This document shows, piece by piece, positions 26,614 to 36,398 of a DNA stretch of 64,000 nt. The stretch spans positions 28,396 through 92,395 of the forward strand of contig JACKEB010000023.1 in assembly GCA_020633205.1 (NCBI GenBank), written 5' to 3'. A program made the translations under genes and the position numbers. Source of the stretch: Polyangiaceae bacterium. Its GTDB lineage: Bacteria > Myxococcota_A > Polyangia > Polyangiales > Polyangiaceae. Below the pieces are notes generated by a model. The model had not been told where the DNA came from and did no database searches. It worked only from the letters and a program-made list of their open reading frames with translations. Every line of letters starts with the position of its first letter. Positions within the stretch are counted from its first letter, which is position 1.

Positions 26614-29598
26614 CTACTTCTTTTCGTCGTCGAAGATCACGCGCGCGAGCATGAACTTGTTGTTCAGCGCCTCGTCTGTCAGCACCTCGAGGTGCGCCGG
26701 GTTGTCGAGTTCGCGCTTCAGTGACGAGATGCGGCCGTGCTCTGTAGTGAAGTAGATGGTCTTCACGCCGGCTTTGCGCTGCTCGGCGATCCACTCCTTG
26801 AACTTCTGTCCTGTAGCGACGAACGCGGGGATGCGGTTGCCCGTGTAGAAGTTCTCACCCTTCCAGTTCATCTGGTAAGCGACGATGGGCTCGTCAGGGC
26901 CGGAGCGCTGACGGTAGTACTCGAGGATCGTCTCACGCTGCCCCCAGTGGGGACCTAGCTTCACGAAGTAGGCGTTTACACCCCACGCGGCCCACCACAC
27001 GGAAACGCCCAGCAGCAAAGCGGCGGCGTGGGGCCTGAGCCAACGCCAGAACATCAGTGCGCACGCCAGTGCTGCAGCGAGGGTGAACCCGGAGAGCGCG
27101 CCGTTGAAATCCAGCGTCTTCGGCCATGGGCGCTTGTAGTTGTAGGTGAACAGGTGCATCAGCCGAGCCTGGCCTTCGATGTCACCGGGTTGGCTCGACA
27201 CCAAGTCCACACCGACGACGGCGATGACCAGCGCCGAGCAGAGCGCGATCGCTCCGAGCAAGGCGCTGGAGAATGCCGGTCGGCTACCAGGGACGAGTCT
27301 CGGCCGCTTCGCGCCGAACACGCGCACTGCGAGGGCGAAGCCAACCAGCGCTGCGATGAACGTCACCAGCGCCGCCGCACGGCTAGGCGCCGGTGGGCTC
27401 CCGTCTGGCTGTGAGCCAAGGATTCCACCCGGAAATAAAAGCGTGGCTGAGTAGCTCAGCAGCAGCGCGGCCGAGCCGATGGTCAACGCGTAGGGAACCG
27501 CGGAGCGTGCCTTGATCGGGCTCCTGCCAGAGCCGCTGCCCGCGGGTACCTCTGGGCGACCGAGCATGCGGTCGAGGACGACGCCGGCGCACATCGCGAT
27601 CGGAGGCACGGCTGGCAAGATGTAGTGATGGAACTTGGTCAGCGTGATGCTGAACATGCCGAACGCAGCCACGAACCACATGCCCAGCAAGAGCAAGGCG
27701 TCGTTGCGGCGCGTCGGGTCGCGCTCTGGACGCCGCGCCCACCACAAGAGGCCCGCGGCGGACAGGCCCGTCCAGGGGAACAAGCCGTACCCGAGCTGCC
27801 AGACGTAGTAGCGGAAGGTGACGTCGTCGCCGCTGTTCGTGTCGTGAACATGGACGAACGCCCGCTTGAACATGTCATGGAAGATCAAGCGATCCGTGAA
27901 TGGGGAGCCGTGGCGCAGGTACATCTGCACGTACCAAGGGAGCGCGACGCAGCCCACGAGCAGCACCACCGCGGGCAGCTCCATCTTGAGCAGCCAGTTC
28001 CAGCGTCGGGTGACTCCCACATAGGACAGGGCGATCACCAGGGGCAGCACCAGGCCTGGCGCACCCTTGCCCATCGTGGACAGCGCGGTCATGAGCCATG
28101 CCGCGAGGAAATAGATCCGGGAAAGGCGCCGCTCCTGCCGGTTGAGCAGCAGCAGCAAGAACAGCACCAGGGCCCAGAGCAAGCCCAGCACCGAAGGCTG
28201 CAGCCAGAGCGCGCCATACACCGGGCCCCCGGTGCGACACGGTTGGTTACCTGGCAGGCCGCAGTTGCCACCTCCAGAGCCTGACGTGAACTGATCGAGG
28301 TGCCATTGAAAGCCAAGGTGCGGCCCGCTGAGCAGCAGCGAGACGTTGCGGCTGATCAGGTACAGCACCTGTGGCACGACCAGCAGTGAGATCACACCGA
28401 AGAGCAAGTGCCACGCGCTGAGCGACAGCGTGCGACCACCGAAACGCACTTCATAGCGCCGGATCTCCTGGGATGTATCCGTAAGGAAACCTAAAAGGAA
28501 GAAGCCCCCCGCCGCCGCTAGCGGGGCGACGTACGGCATGTCCGTCATCGTCTGGTGCGACAACAGAAACCAGTACGGCATCGTGATCAGGATCACCCCG
28601 CCAAGGAACGCCGCGCGCCTGCCAGCGGCCTTCACCATGCCGCGGTAGAGCACATAGGTGCTGCCGAGGGACATCAGGAACACCGGGAAGCGAGCCGCCC
28701 ATTCTGGCTGAGGCAAGCGCCCCGAGGCGGCGCCCGCGAGCATCTGGTCAGGCTGATACTGGACGCCGAATGTCGCAAAGCTCAGCCCCTGCATCCAGAA
28801 GTCGAGGATCGGCTTCGACCAGAACCAGCCATCCTGCGCCCACCACAAGGAGATCCAGTCGTCCTTGGCGAGCATTTCACGACTGACCTCGCCGTAGTGA
28901 GTCTCCCAGGGGTCCGTCAGGGAGAAAGAACCCAGCATCGGCAGGTACACGAGCGTCGTGATGACGATGAGCCAGAAGCCGTGCCGCCTGAACAGACCGC
29001 GAACCTGCCCCTGTTCGTCCAAGTTCCAGACGCCGACGCCTTTGCCCACGCGGAAGACGCAAACGACGACCCACAAGAACGCGAAGGTGACCGAGCCGCC
29101 GGCGATCAGAATCTGTTGCCGTGGGGAATTAGGCGAGAACATCAACGCGCCAGATACGGCGAGCTTCAGCAGCGCCGCGAGCACGATGGTGGAAGCGCTG
29201 AGTTCGATCAGCTTCGCGACGAGCTCGCCGATGGGCACAGCCTGAACCAGCTTCGTGTCCCGCTGATTCCAGCCTTCGAAGACATCCAGGATGCCAACGC
29301 TCGACACAAGAACGAACAGCGCGCCTACGGGGACTCCCCAGGTTCCCCAGTGACGGTCTGCGGCCATCAACACCAGGCACCCAACCGCCCCGATCAGCGT
29401 GAGCAGTGGGCCTCGCCACAGCGGCGATGCGCGAGGTGGCCGAGGCGGAGGAGCTACCTTCACGGGTACCGCTGCGGCGTCGTCCGCGCCCGCGGTCGCT
29501 GGTTTGGCGTCCGCCGCGTCCGGCTCCGCGGAGCTCGTGGCCGAGTCCACCGCATGCTCGTCTGCCGCATCAGCGGCGCTGTCGTGCTCCGCTGCCAT
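26614..29598 (-). CDS. Large ArnT/PMT-type (GT-C) membrane glycosyltransferase
   Basis: 994 residues, clearly longer than ArnT (about 550). After an acidic/Ala-rich cytoplasmic N-terminus (about 80 residues) there are more than a dozen transmembrane helices. The GT-C signature region LTDPWETHYGEVSREMLAKD carries the acidic residues expected in the first periplasmic loop, followed by DWISLWWAQDGW and KPILDFW. A soluble C-terminal domain (about 130 residues) ends with a Lys-rich patch. Polyisoprenyl-phosphate sugar transfer to lipid A, a glycan or protein is the likely reaction. The ATG at 29598 was chosen over an upstream ATG at 29745 because the intervening residues look non-coding. Confidence 0.86.
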   Translation of the reverse strand: MAAEHDSAADAADEHAVDSATSSAEPDAADAKPATAGADDAAAVPVKVAPPPRPPRASPLWRGPLLTLIGAVGCLVLMAADRHWGTWGVPVGALFVLVSSVGILDVFEGWNQRDTKLVQAVPIGELVAKLIELSASTIVLAALLKLAVSGALMFSPNSPRQQILIAGGSVTFAFLWVVVCVFRVGKGVGVWNLDEQGQVRGLFRRHGFWLIVITTLVYLPMLGSFSLTDPWETHYGEVSREMLAKDDWISLWWAQDGWFWSKPILDFWMQGLSFATFGVQYQPDQMLAGAASGRLPQPEWAARFPVFLMSLGSTYVLYRGMVKAAGRRAAFLGGVILITMPYWFLLSHQTMTDMPYVAPLAAAGGFFLLGFLTDTSQEIRRYEVRFGGRTLSLSAWHLLFGVISLLVVPQVLYLISRNVSLLLSGPHLGFQWHLDQFTSGSGGGNCGLPGNQPCRTGGPVYGALWLQPSVLGLLWALVLFLLLLLNRQERRLSRIYFLAAWLMTALSTMGKGAPGLVLPLVIALSYVGVTRRWNWLLKMELPAVVLLVGCVALPWYVQMYLRHGSPFTDRLIFHDMFKRAFVHVHDTNSGDDVTFRYYVWQLGYGLFPWTGLSAAGLLWWARRPERDPTRRNDALLLLGMWFVAAFGMFSITLTKFHHYILPAVPPIAMCAGVVLDRMLGRPEVPAGSGSGRSPIKARSAVPYALTIGSAALLLSYSATLLFPGGILGSQPDGSPPAPSRAAALVTFIAALVGFALAVRVFGAKRPRLVPGSRPAFSSALLGAIALCSALVIAVVGVDLVSSQPGDIEGQARLMHLFTYNYKRPWPKTLDFNGALSGFTLAAALACALMFWRWLRPHAAALLLGVSVWWAAWGVNAYFVKLGPHWGQRETILEYYRQRSGPDEPIVAYQMNWKGENFYTGNRIPAFVATGQKFKEWIAEQRKAGVKTIYFTTEHGRISSLKRELDNPAHLEVLTDEALNNKFMLARVIFDDEKK

Positions 29599-29835
29599 CA
29601 CACCTGCATCGGCCGGCCGAGGAACGGCGCGGCAAAGTCTCCGTAAGCTGACGCCAAAGTGGCGAGTGTCGTACCAGCAAACGGAGCCCCGACCAAGAGC
29701 GGCAATCACGCTCAGGTGGCGGCGAGATGGCAGAAACCCGGCCAAACTTGCGGCTTGGCCGGGCGGGATGCGGCATCAGCGCCAGGCGGGCTTCGTGAAA
29801 GCCAGGGGCCCGGGGCGCTGCTACGGCGTCGCTGT

Positions 29836-31524
29836 TCAGCAGGCGTTGTGAGCAGCGGTCGGCTCGAGCTCGACGTGTCCCCGTGCGCCGCCGAGCGCCC
29901 TGAGCGTCGGGTCGTACTGCTGCCAGCTGTCGGGCTCAGACCCGGGATAGGCTGGGACGGCGTAGCGCCGCGTTCTGACCCGTTCCAGGCTAGTCGCCCC
30001 GGACGACACCACCGGCAGGTGCCGGAAGGACACTGTGGTGTAGAAGATCCGGTAGTGGAAGAAGTTCTTCTGGACGATCAGATCTGATTGCCTGGGGGAA
30101 ATTCCAAGCTCGGTCCAGAAGCGTGGTTTGATCGGCAACGGAGCGCGCTCGGAGATCACCACGTGGAAGCAATCCTCGGGGGACTTTGCGTTGCGGTGGG
30201 GTACGTCCAGCCTAAGCTGGCGCCCGAAGTCCGAGTTCTGGCGTGCGACGACCCGAGCGTTGAGGCGCACCTCCGGTTGGTCGTAGCCCGGAGTGCCCTT
30301 GAGCGTGACCTCATGGGTCGAGCCGAGCGGCGCGTTCCACAGCTCCCCGACCAACGCCGGGTCGTGGACCGGGACGAGCGCCTTCAGGCCGCGGTCGGCT
30401 CGCGCAAGCGCCTGCACGATGTGCGTGTTTCCGCCAGGAGCGCCAGCGCCCACGATGTCGTCGACATCCACCAGGGTCACCGGGCCCGCTCGCCGGGCTC
30501 GGCGAGACGCCACGGCGTCGAGGGCCTGGTCGACGTCGAGGAGCGGCGGCAGCTTCACCTTCCGCTGCTCCCACGCCCGCTCCGCCAAGTCGTCCGCCAA
30601 GCGTTCCGCCAGCGCGCTATCGCCATTCGTGGTGATGTGCACTGCCCAGCCAAGGTTCTCCGCGCTGGTGAAAGGGTGCACCATGAACAGGCTCGCGCTG
30701 AGCACCCGCGGGTCATCCTCGAGCTTGCGCATGTAGCGAAAGACGCCGCGCATCGGGGCCAGGAAGTCGATGGATGTACCTCCTCCCATCACCATGGGGA
30801 GTTTTCGCCAGGCGTGCACTGGACGAGTCTGACCACGCAGAAACCGGATCAATCTATTTCCCGCGCGGAAACCAGTCGGCGCGAGGTCCCAGTGGGGGTT
30901 GGTGCGGTAGGCGACCAAGACGTCCACCGGCTCGATCAGCTCTGCCGCGAGGTTAGCGTGCAGATCGAAGCTAACGGCGATGCCTGCGTCGGGTCCGATC
31001 AGCTCGCGTACGCGTCGGATGATCAGGCCCTCGGGAGATTCCTTTAGGCCCTGTACCTCCATCGAGCCGTGCAGCGCGAGGTAAACGCCGTCAACGGGGC
31101 CCGCCGCTTTGAGGCGGTCCAAGAGCTCACTCAGCAGCCACGCAAAGCACTCTGCCGTCAGCGGACCCCCCGGCACCGCCAACGAGGAGCTCAGAGGTAC
31201 CGTCTCCACACCTTGAGCCAGCTTCGCAGCGTGGACGAAGCCACTCAGCTCTGCGTGAGGCATGTAGCCTTTCAGCTCCTCACCTTCGAGGCTCGCTGCG
31301 TCCGCGAGCGCTGCGTCGGCAAAGTGATGCATGCGTCGGAAGTCGTCTTCCGTAGTGGTCACCGGGGAGAACGCGTTGGCCTCGTGAAAGATGCGGCCGT
31401 ACGCGATGCGCAGGGGCTTGTTGCCGCGCCCCAGCTCGCCTCCCGTCTCGCGCTTCGCGAGCCAGTTTGCACCCCGAGTCAGTAGCTCTTGCTTCAGCCC
31501 GCTCGGTAGCAGCGCTTTCAGCAT
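29836..31524 (-). CDS. M81 family metallopeptidase (MlrC-like)
   Basis: 562 residues. The M81 domain (about residues 38-335) has GRIFHEANAFSP, DGVYLALHGSM, the conserved FDLHAN and AYRTNPHWD, which supply the expected zinc ligands. The MlrC C-terminal domain begins near residue 340 with VTLVDVDDIVGAGAPGGNTH. MlrC acts on linearised microcystin peptides, but most family members have other unknown peptide or amide substrates. The start overlaps the stop of the upstream PLP-enzyme gene by seven bases, so the two are co-translated. The natural substrate is not known. Confidence 0.88.
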   Translation of the reverse strand: MLKALLPSGLKQELLTRGANWLAKRETGGELGRGNKPLRIAYGRIFHEANAFSPVTTTEDDFRRMHHFADAALADAASLEGEELKGYMPHAELSGFVHAAKLAQGVETVPLSSSLAVPGGPLTAECFAWLLSELLDRLKAAGPVDGVYLALHGSMEVQGLKESPEGLIIRRVRELIGPDAGIAVSFDLHANLAAELIEPVDVLVAYRTNPHWDLAPTGFRAGNRLIRFLRGQTRPVHAWRKLPMVMGGGTSIDFLAPMRGVFRYMRKLEDDPRVLSASLFMVHPFTSAENLGWAVHITTNGDSALAERLADDLAERAWEQRKVKLPPLLDVDQALDAVASRRARRAGPVTLVDVDDIVGAGAPGGNTHIVQALARADRGLKALVPVHDPALVGELWNAPLGSTHEVTLKGTPGYDQPEVRLNARVVARQNSDFGRQLRLDVPHRNAKSPEDCFHVVISERAPLPIKPRFWTELGISPRQSDLIVQKNFFHYRIFYTTVSFRHLPVVSSGATSLERVRTRRYAVPAYPGSEPDSWQQYDPTLRALGGARGHVELEPTAAHNAC

Positions 31525-32954
31525 GAGAACAGCTCCCCGATGAACAGCACGAGCAGCGCCTCGCGCGTCTTCGGTGACGCCGCATTCAACAGGCGATGGA
31601 TCATCGCTGAGCGTCCCGGTAGCTGTCCGTCGGCGATACCCAGCTGCTGCATCAGCATGCCGGCGTCCAGGTCGCCAGCGCCTCCGCTCGCCGCCGCCTC
31701 GAGCATCTGCACGACCTGAGCCGGTGGCTCCGTCGGCTCAGGCAGCCCGACCAAGCACTGCTTCAAATCCTTGAGGAAATCTGTTACGCGGGCGGCGTTG
31801 CCCGGATCCAGCGTGAGGTGGATGTGCGCGGGGGAGCGCCCATAGGCGTACGTCGGCTGGACGTGCCAGCCACACTCCGTGAGGCGGTCCGAGAGCTCGA
31901 AGAGATCGCCCTGGGTGGTCTTGAAAGCGAACAGGTTCGCGTCGGGGCGCGTCAAGAGCTCGACCTCTGGCAGCGCTTCGATCGCGGTGACCAGCTCTTG
32001 GGTCGCTGCCCACATCGCGGCTACTCGCTCGCGGTAGCCTTCGCGACCCAGGTGATGCAAGAGCGCGTACGCTGCGCCCATCGCGGCGACTGATTTCGAG
32101 CCGAGGGTCGTGGAGTTCACGATTGAGTAGCCGCTCCAGGTTGCACACGCGAAGTACTGCGCGTCACGCACCGCGCGGGTGCGCTGCAAGACGATGGAGA
32201 TCCCCTTGGGTGCGAAGCCGTACTTGTGGAGATCCATCGAGATGCTGGTGACGCCGGGCAACTGGAAGTCGAACGCCGGCAGCTGCTCGCCGTTGTCCAC
32301 CATGAAGGGCAGGATGCACCCGCCGACGCAGGCGTCGACGTGCATCAAGACCCCGTGCTCTCGTGCCAGCTCTGACAGCTCGGCGATGGGGTCGATCACG
32401 CCGTGGGCGTAGCTCGGGGCGGAGCCGACGATCAGGATCACATCGTCCGTGAGCTTGCGCTTTGCGTCTTCAACATCCGCGCGGAATGTTTGTGGGTCCA
32501 CGTCGACCACCACCACTTCGACACCGAAGTAGTGTGCTGCCTTGTGAAAGCAGGCGTGCGCCGTCTCCGGCAGCAGCATCTTTGGGGCCGTGATCTGCGG
32601 CTGCGTTTTACGCGCGTAGTCGCGGGCGGCTTTGACCGCGAGGAGCACGCTCTCGGTGCCTCCAGCCGTTGCCGTGCCGACGGCGCCTTCGGGCGCGTGC
32701 ATCAGCTCTAGCGATGCGGCGACCACCGCGTTCTCGATCTTGCGGGCGGATGGATAGACCGTCGGGTCGAGACCGTTGATGCTCATGCAAGCCGCGAACG
32801 CTTCTCGCGCCAGCTCACGCAGAGGCTCCCCGGCGTCATAGACGAACGCAAACGCACTGCCGTCGCTCTTCAGGTCGCGCGCGCGCTGATCGGACAGGGC
32901 TGCAAGGACTTCATCGCGGCTCTGGCCACGCTCCGGAAAACTCGAATGACTCAT
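31518..32954 (-). CDS. PLP-dependent sphingosine-1-phosphate-lyase-like decarboxylase/lyase
   Basis: 478 residues of PLP fold type I (group II decarboxylase clan). The Lys that binds PLP is in MDLHKYGFAPKG, a motif closer to sphingosine-1-phosphate lyase (DxHKYGxAPKG) than to glutamate decarboxylase. The GTATAGGTESVLLAVKAARD block is also lyase-like. A C-terminal extension of about 70 residues (from VQMLEAAAS) is unusual. A good Shine-Dalgarno (GGGAGG) precedes the ATG at 32954, and the start overlaps the TetR stop by four bases. Cleavage of a phosphorylated long-chain base is the best guess; some homologues act on amino acids. Confidence 0.82.
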   Translation of the reverse strand: MSHSSFPERGQSRDEVLAALSDQRARDLKSDGSAFAFVYDAGEPLRELAREAFAACMSINGLDPTVYPSARKIENAVVAASLELMHAPEGAVGTATAGGTESVLLAVKAARDYARKTQPQITAPKMLLPETAHACFHKAAHYFGVEVVVVDVDPQTFRADVEDAKRKLTDDVILIVGSAPSYAHGVIDPIAELSELAREHGVLMHVDACVGGCILPFMVDNGEQLPAFDFQLPGVTSISMDLHKYGFAPKGISIVLQRTRAVRDAQYFACATWSGYSIVNSTTLGSKSVAAMGAAYALLHHLGREGYRERVAAMWAATQELVTAIEALPEVELLTRPDANLFAFKTTQGDLFELSDRLTECGWHVQPTYAYGRSPAHIHLTLDPGNAARVTDFLKDLKQCLVGLPEPTEPPAQVVQMLEAAASGGAGDLDAGMLMQQLGIADGQLPGRSAMIHRLLNAASPKTREALLVLFIGELFSC

Positions 32955-33556
32955 GATTCCTCCCACTCTCTGAGCTTGAGCGGCTTCAAGAGTCGCTCCC
33001 AAAGTGTCTCGTGCACCGGCTCGAGCTCGAGACCGGTCATCACTCGTTGCACCATCAAGCCGTCGATGACGGCGCGCACCAGGGCGACCAGCGCCTCCGG
33101 ATCACAGTCTGCCACGGCACCCTTGCGCATGCCCTCGCGCAGTCTCTCGGCGGTTGCGACACGCTGCGCCTCGAACACCCGATTGCCGACTTCCATGATC
33201 TGGCTCATGCGCGCGCTGCCCGTGGTAGCGATGGCCTGAGACAGGAACACGATGCGCTGTTCGTTGCCGTGGTGAAATGCGTGGACTGCCTTCACCTGAG
33301 CGTAGAGTCGATCGATCGGGTGCTGATGACACTCGATGCGCTGCATCACGAACAGCATCTGTTCGCTCAGCAGGTCTTCGAGCGCCGTCTCCGCAATATC
33401 CGCACGGTTAGGGAAGTGGTAGAGCAGCGTTGGGCGCTTGGTCTCCAGTGCTTCTGCGAGGCGGCTCGTGGACACATCCATGCCCTCGTGCTGCAGCACC
33501 TTCACGGCGCGGCGCGCGAGCTCTCGGCGCTTTTCGGGTTCAGGGGGACGCGGCAT
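32951..33556 (-). CDS. TetR-family transcriptional regulator
   Basis: 201 residues. The N-terminal helix-turn-helix (LAEALETKRPTLLYHFPNRADI) matches the TetR DNA-binding signature, and the C-terminal helical domain is the usual ligand/dimer domain. I prefer the ATG at 33556; a TTG at 33574 is in frame but would lie inside the operator. The gene overlaps the downstream lyase gene (ATGA), so it is the first gene of a TetR-lyase-M81 operon. Paired palindromes upstream suggest autorepression. Confidence 0.92.
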   Translation of the reverse strand: MPRPPEPEKRRELARRAVKVLQHEGMDVSTSRLAEALETKRPTLLYHFPNRADIAETALEDLLSEQMLFVMQRIECHQHPIDRLYAQVKAVHAFHHGNEQRIVFLSQAIATTGSARMSQIMEVGNRVFEAQRVATAERLREGMRKGAVADCDPEALVALVRAVIDGLMVQRVMTGLELEPVHETLWERLLKPLKLREWEES

Positions 33557-33598
33557 TTGCTGACGAATCGTCAACTAACATTTGTTGACGAATTGTCA
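33556..33598. promoter_or_regulatory. Two-copy TetR-type operator
   Basis: Two 18-base direct copies of TTTGYTGACGAATYGTCA lie at 33556-33573 and 33581-33598, 25 bases apart. Each contains a palindrome: TGACGAATCGTCA at 33561-33573 is perfect around one central base, and TGACGAATTGTCA at 33586-33598 is nearly so. The first abuts the start codon of the TetR gene. The spacing suggests two dimers binding the promoter of the operon. Confidence 0.75.
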
Positions 33599-33731
33599 GG
33601 AAAATTCGACGGGCGCTCGGTCGATTTTCCCTCGCGTGGCTCCCTCACCCCCAACCAAGCCTCCTAAGTCCCTAGATCGACTCCGTTTTGTCGATTCCGA
33701 TGAGCTTGGATTTGGGGGAGAGGAACCGCGG

Positions 33732-36398
33732 TTAGAAGCTGACCGGCAACTTCACCGCGCAGGCGTTCACCGCCGAGCAAGCGGCTGCGCCGTCTTCCAT
33801 GCAGTCGATGAAGTCCTTCAGCTCGGCGTCGGGCAGGGACGATGCGAGTAGCTGGCAGCCCGCGGGGCAACCCGCCGAGAGGTCCGTGTTGCACGCTCGC
33901 TCGCTCATCACGCTGTGCCCGTAGCGGTCCTTCACCACGTCGCAGCTCTCGTTCTCCGCGCAGGGAGAGCTTGCCGAGCACGCGGTGCTGCAGGTGATGC
34001 CCGCGCACTGACCGGTGTCTCCGCAGCCAGCACCGTCCTGGATACACCACTGGGTTTGACAGTCTGCGTCTTCGTCGATGGCGCCATCGCAGTCGTCGTC
34101 ACGCCCGTTGCAGCGCTCTTCGGCCTCGCAAACGCCGCAGGTGCTGGGTTGAGGGATGCAGTAATCACCCACTTGATCCGTTCCCGCTGGGCACGAGCCG
34201 GAGCCGACCTCCGCGACGCACACCTGTTCTCCCAGCGCCGGCAGCGCTTGGCAGCGATACCCCGCAGCGCAATTCGCATCCGTACGGCAAGGCGCGCACT
34301 GCTCCCCTGCACAGTCGTTGCCGCAGGCGTCGCTCGGCGCTTGGCAGTCCGCGGGGTCGGAGCACCCAGTGGCCATGCGTACCGCGACGTACGCGTTGAC
34401 CAAGCCCGCGCCGTAGTAAGGAGAGAAGCCGTTCTCCCACTCACCCCACACTGGGTCGATCTTGGTGGCTGAGGCGCGCAGGATATCGCGCACCTCAGCG
34501 GCCGTGAGGTTCGGGTTCGCGCTGAGGACCAAGCCCGCGACTCCGGAGGCGAAGGGACACGCCGACGACGTTCCGCCAAACGCGTTGGTGTAGCCATCCG
34601 GCGCAGCCGTGGTGGTGATGCCATTTAGACCGCCGTTGGACGGCGCGGCGATGTCCACCTTGGGGCCGTAGTTGCTGTAGTACGACTTCAGCCCCTGATC
34701 ATCGACGGCGGTCACTCCAAGCACGCTGTCGTAGGAGCCATAGTCGTTCATCAGTTGATTCGAGTTCCCCGCGGCAAAGAGGATGACCGTGCCCTTGCCG
34801 TCGCGCCCGTCGGTCTCCGCGTAGTCGAAGGCTGCCTTGACCAGCTGCGGGATCACCACGACTCCGAACTGCGAGACCTGGAAGCGCGGGTCTCCGCCTG
34901 CTGCGCCCCAGCTGTTGTTGATGACCCAGGCGCCGCCATCCACGATGCGCGTGAAGCCATCCGCGATGTCCTTGTCGGTAACACCGCCGCTCGACCCAAA
35001 CTCTCCAAACCAGTTCGGCAAGATGCGACAACCGGGGCAAACGCCGCTGCCGCCGGTGCCATTGTCGCCGTTCGATGCCGCGACGCCCGCGACCGAAGTG
35101 CCGTGGCCACCAAACGCTCCGATGGCTACGCGAGACTCCCAGTCTTCTGGGTAGTTCAGCGGAGCCAGGATGTCGAAGTAGAGGTCCTTGTGATTGATGG
35201 CGACGCCGTCGTCGTTGACGGCGATGACCACCCGCTGACGCCCGAAGTTCAGGTCCCAGGCTTCGGCGACGCGACCATCCACACCGCGCACGCTGTCGCG
35301 ATCCCCGCGATTCTCCAGGTGCCACTGACGGGGGAACAACGGATCGAGCGGGTGATACGTCTCCTCGTGTTGACGCACCATGTCCACCTCGACGCTGACT
35401 CCCGGCAGCGCTGCCAAGGCGGCGCGCGCTTCGAGCGCGACCCACGGATCATTTCCCTGTAGATAATAGAGATTGGCGCCGTATTTGAGCTTCTCCGGGG
35501 CGGGGAACCCGAAGCTACCAGCGACCCGGGTCACCTCCGCGAGGCGCTCAGGGCGGCTCAGCTGAACCGAGAGCCCCGCGGTGCCGCCCGCTAGTCGCCC
35601 GGCACCATCCACAAACGTGGGCAGCGCCTCGAGTCCAGCGCGCTCCAAGTGTGCGCGGCTGACTGGGAACGGCAGCTGATAGGCGGAGTAGCGCCCTGCA
35701 AATAGCGGCTTGGCACCAGGCAATGCTGCGTTTCCAGGCAATGCAGTGCTTCCAGGCGAGACAGCGCTTGTTGGCGATGCCTGAGCCGCCGCGAGACGCC
35801 TCACGACCACGCTGTCCGTCGAGAACGTGTATCCGGGAGGAGCCACAGCGCCTTCCGGGGGGGAGGGGGCGGTGCTCGGCCCGACCAAGCAGTTGCACAG
35901 CTGCTTACACGCGTTCACCGGATCGGGAACAGTCAGGTACCCACCGCAGTTCTGTACATCGCCGCAGCTCGCTTGACTGGTGCAGCAGCGGAAGTTGCCG
36001 GAGATGTCGTCCCACACCGGGCCGCCCCGTGCGAGCCCGCATAGCGACACGCAGGTTTCGCGATCTACGGGATACTCCGAGTCCGCACCGCCGCACTCGT
36101 CGAGGCGGGCACACGCTGTTTCGCAAGAGTCGTCGCAGGTCTCTGGGAAGTTCGCCGGATCGGCGCGACCCACCGCCGCGCCACCGCTACTCCCCGCGGA
36201 ACCACCGGCGCCAGCCTCGCCACCAGCGCCGGCACCCGCTGCTCCGGCGTCGCCGCCTTCGGCGCCGCTGCCGCCGAGGTCGGAGCCGACGGGTTCGTCG
36301 CTTCCGCAGGCAACCAGGGGCGCGCCGCCGAGCACGGCGGCGAGGCTGAGCCCAGCTATTGCAAACGTCGGTCTCTGCTTCCGAGCGATGGTTCTCAT
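33732..36398 (-). CDS. Subtilisin-like (S8) lipoprotein protease with MopE-type motif
   Basis: 888 residues. The signal/lipobox ends in APLVAC near residue 30 and is followed by a Gly/Ala linker. A Cys-rich prodomain (CDDSCETACARLDEC, CCTSQASCGDVQNCGG) precedes the S8 catalytic domain, which has all three residues: Asp in VIAVNDDGVAINHKD (about 393), His in GGHGTSVAGVAAS (about 430) and Ser in GGTSSACPFASGVAGL (about 611). The C-terminus is Cys-rich with CNGRDDDCDGAIDEDADC, a MopE-type putative metal-binding motif. A secreted, surface-anchored protease is likely. The ATG at 36398 puts the lipobox at a normal distance. Confidence 0.9.
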   Translation of the reverse strand: MRTIARKQRPTFAIAGLSLAAVLGGAPLVACGSDEPVGSDLGGSGAEGGDAGAAGAGAGGEAGAGGSAGSSGGAAVGRADPANFPETCDDSCETACARLDECGGADSEYPVDRETCVSLCGLARGGPVWDDISGNFRCCTSQASCGDVQNCGGYLTVPDPVNACKQLCNCLVGPSTAPSPPEGAVAPPGYTFSTDSVVVRRLAAAQASPTSAVSPGSTALPGNAALPGAKPLFAGRYSAYQLPFPVSRAHLERAGLEALPTFVDGAGRLAGGTAGLSVQLSRPERLAEVTRVAGSFGFPAPEKLKYGANLYYLQGNDPWVALEARAALAALPGVSVEVDMVRQHEETYHPLDPLFPRQWHLENRGDRDSVRGVDGRVAEAWDLNFGRQRVVIAVNDDGVAINHKDLYFDILAPLNYPEDWESRVAIGAFGGHGTSVAGVAASNGDNGTGGSGVCPGCRILPNWFGEFGSSGGVTDKDIADGFTRIVDGGAWVINNSWGAAGGDPRFQVSQFGVVVIPQLVKAAFDYAETDGRDGKGTVILFAAGNSNQLMNDYGSYDSVLGVTAVDDQGLKSYYSNYGPKVDIAAPSNGGLNGITTTAAPDGYTNAFGGTSSACPFASGVAGLVLSANPNLTAAEVRDILRASATKIDPVWGEWENGFSPYYGAGLVNAYVAVRMATGCSDPADCQAPSDACGNDCAGEQCAPCRTDANCAAGYRCQALPALGEQVCVAEVGSGSCPAGTDQVGDYCIPQPSTCGVCEAEERCNGRDDDCDGAIDEDADCQTQWCIQDGAGCGDTGQCAGITCSTACSASSPCAENESCDVVKDRYGHSVMSERACNTDLSAGCPAGCQLLASSLPDAELKDFIDCMEDGAAACSAVNACAVKLPVSF

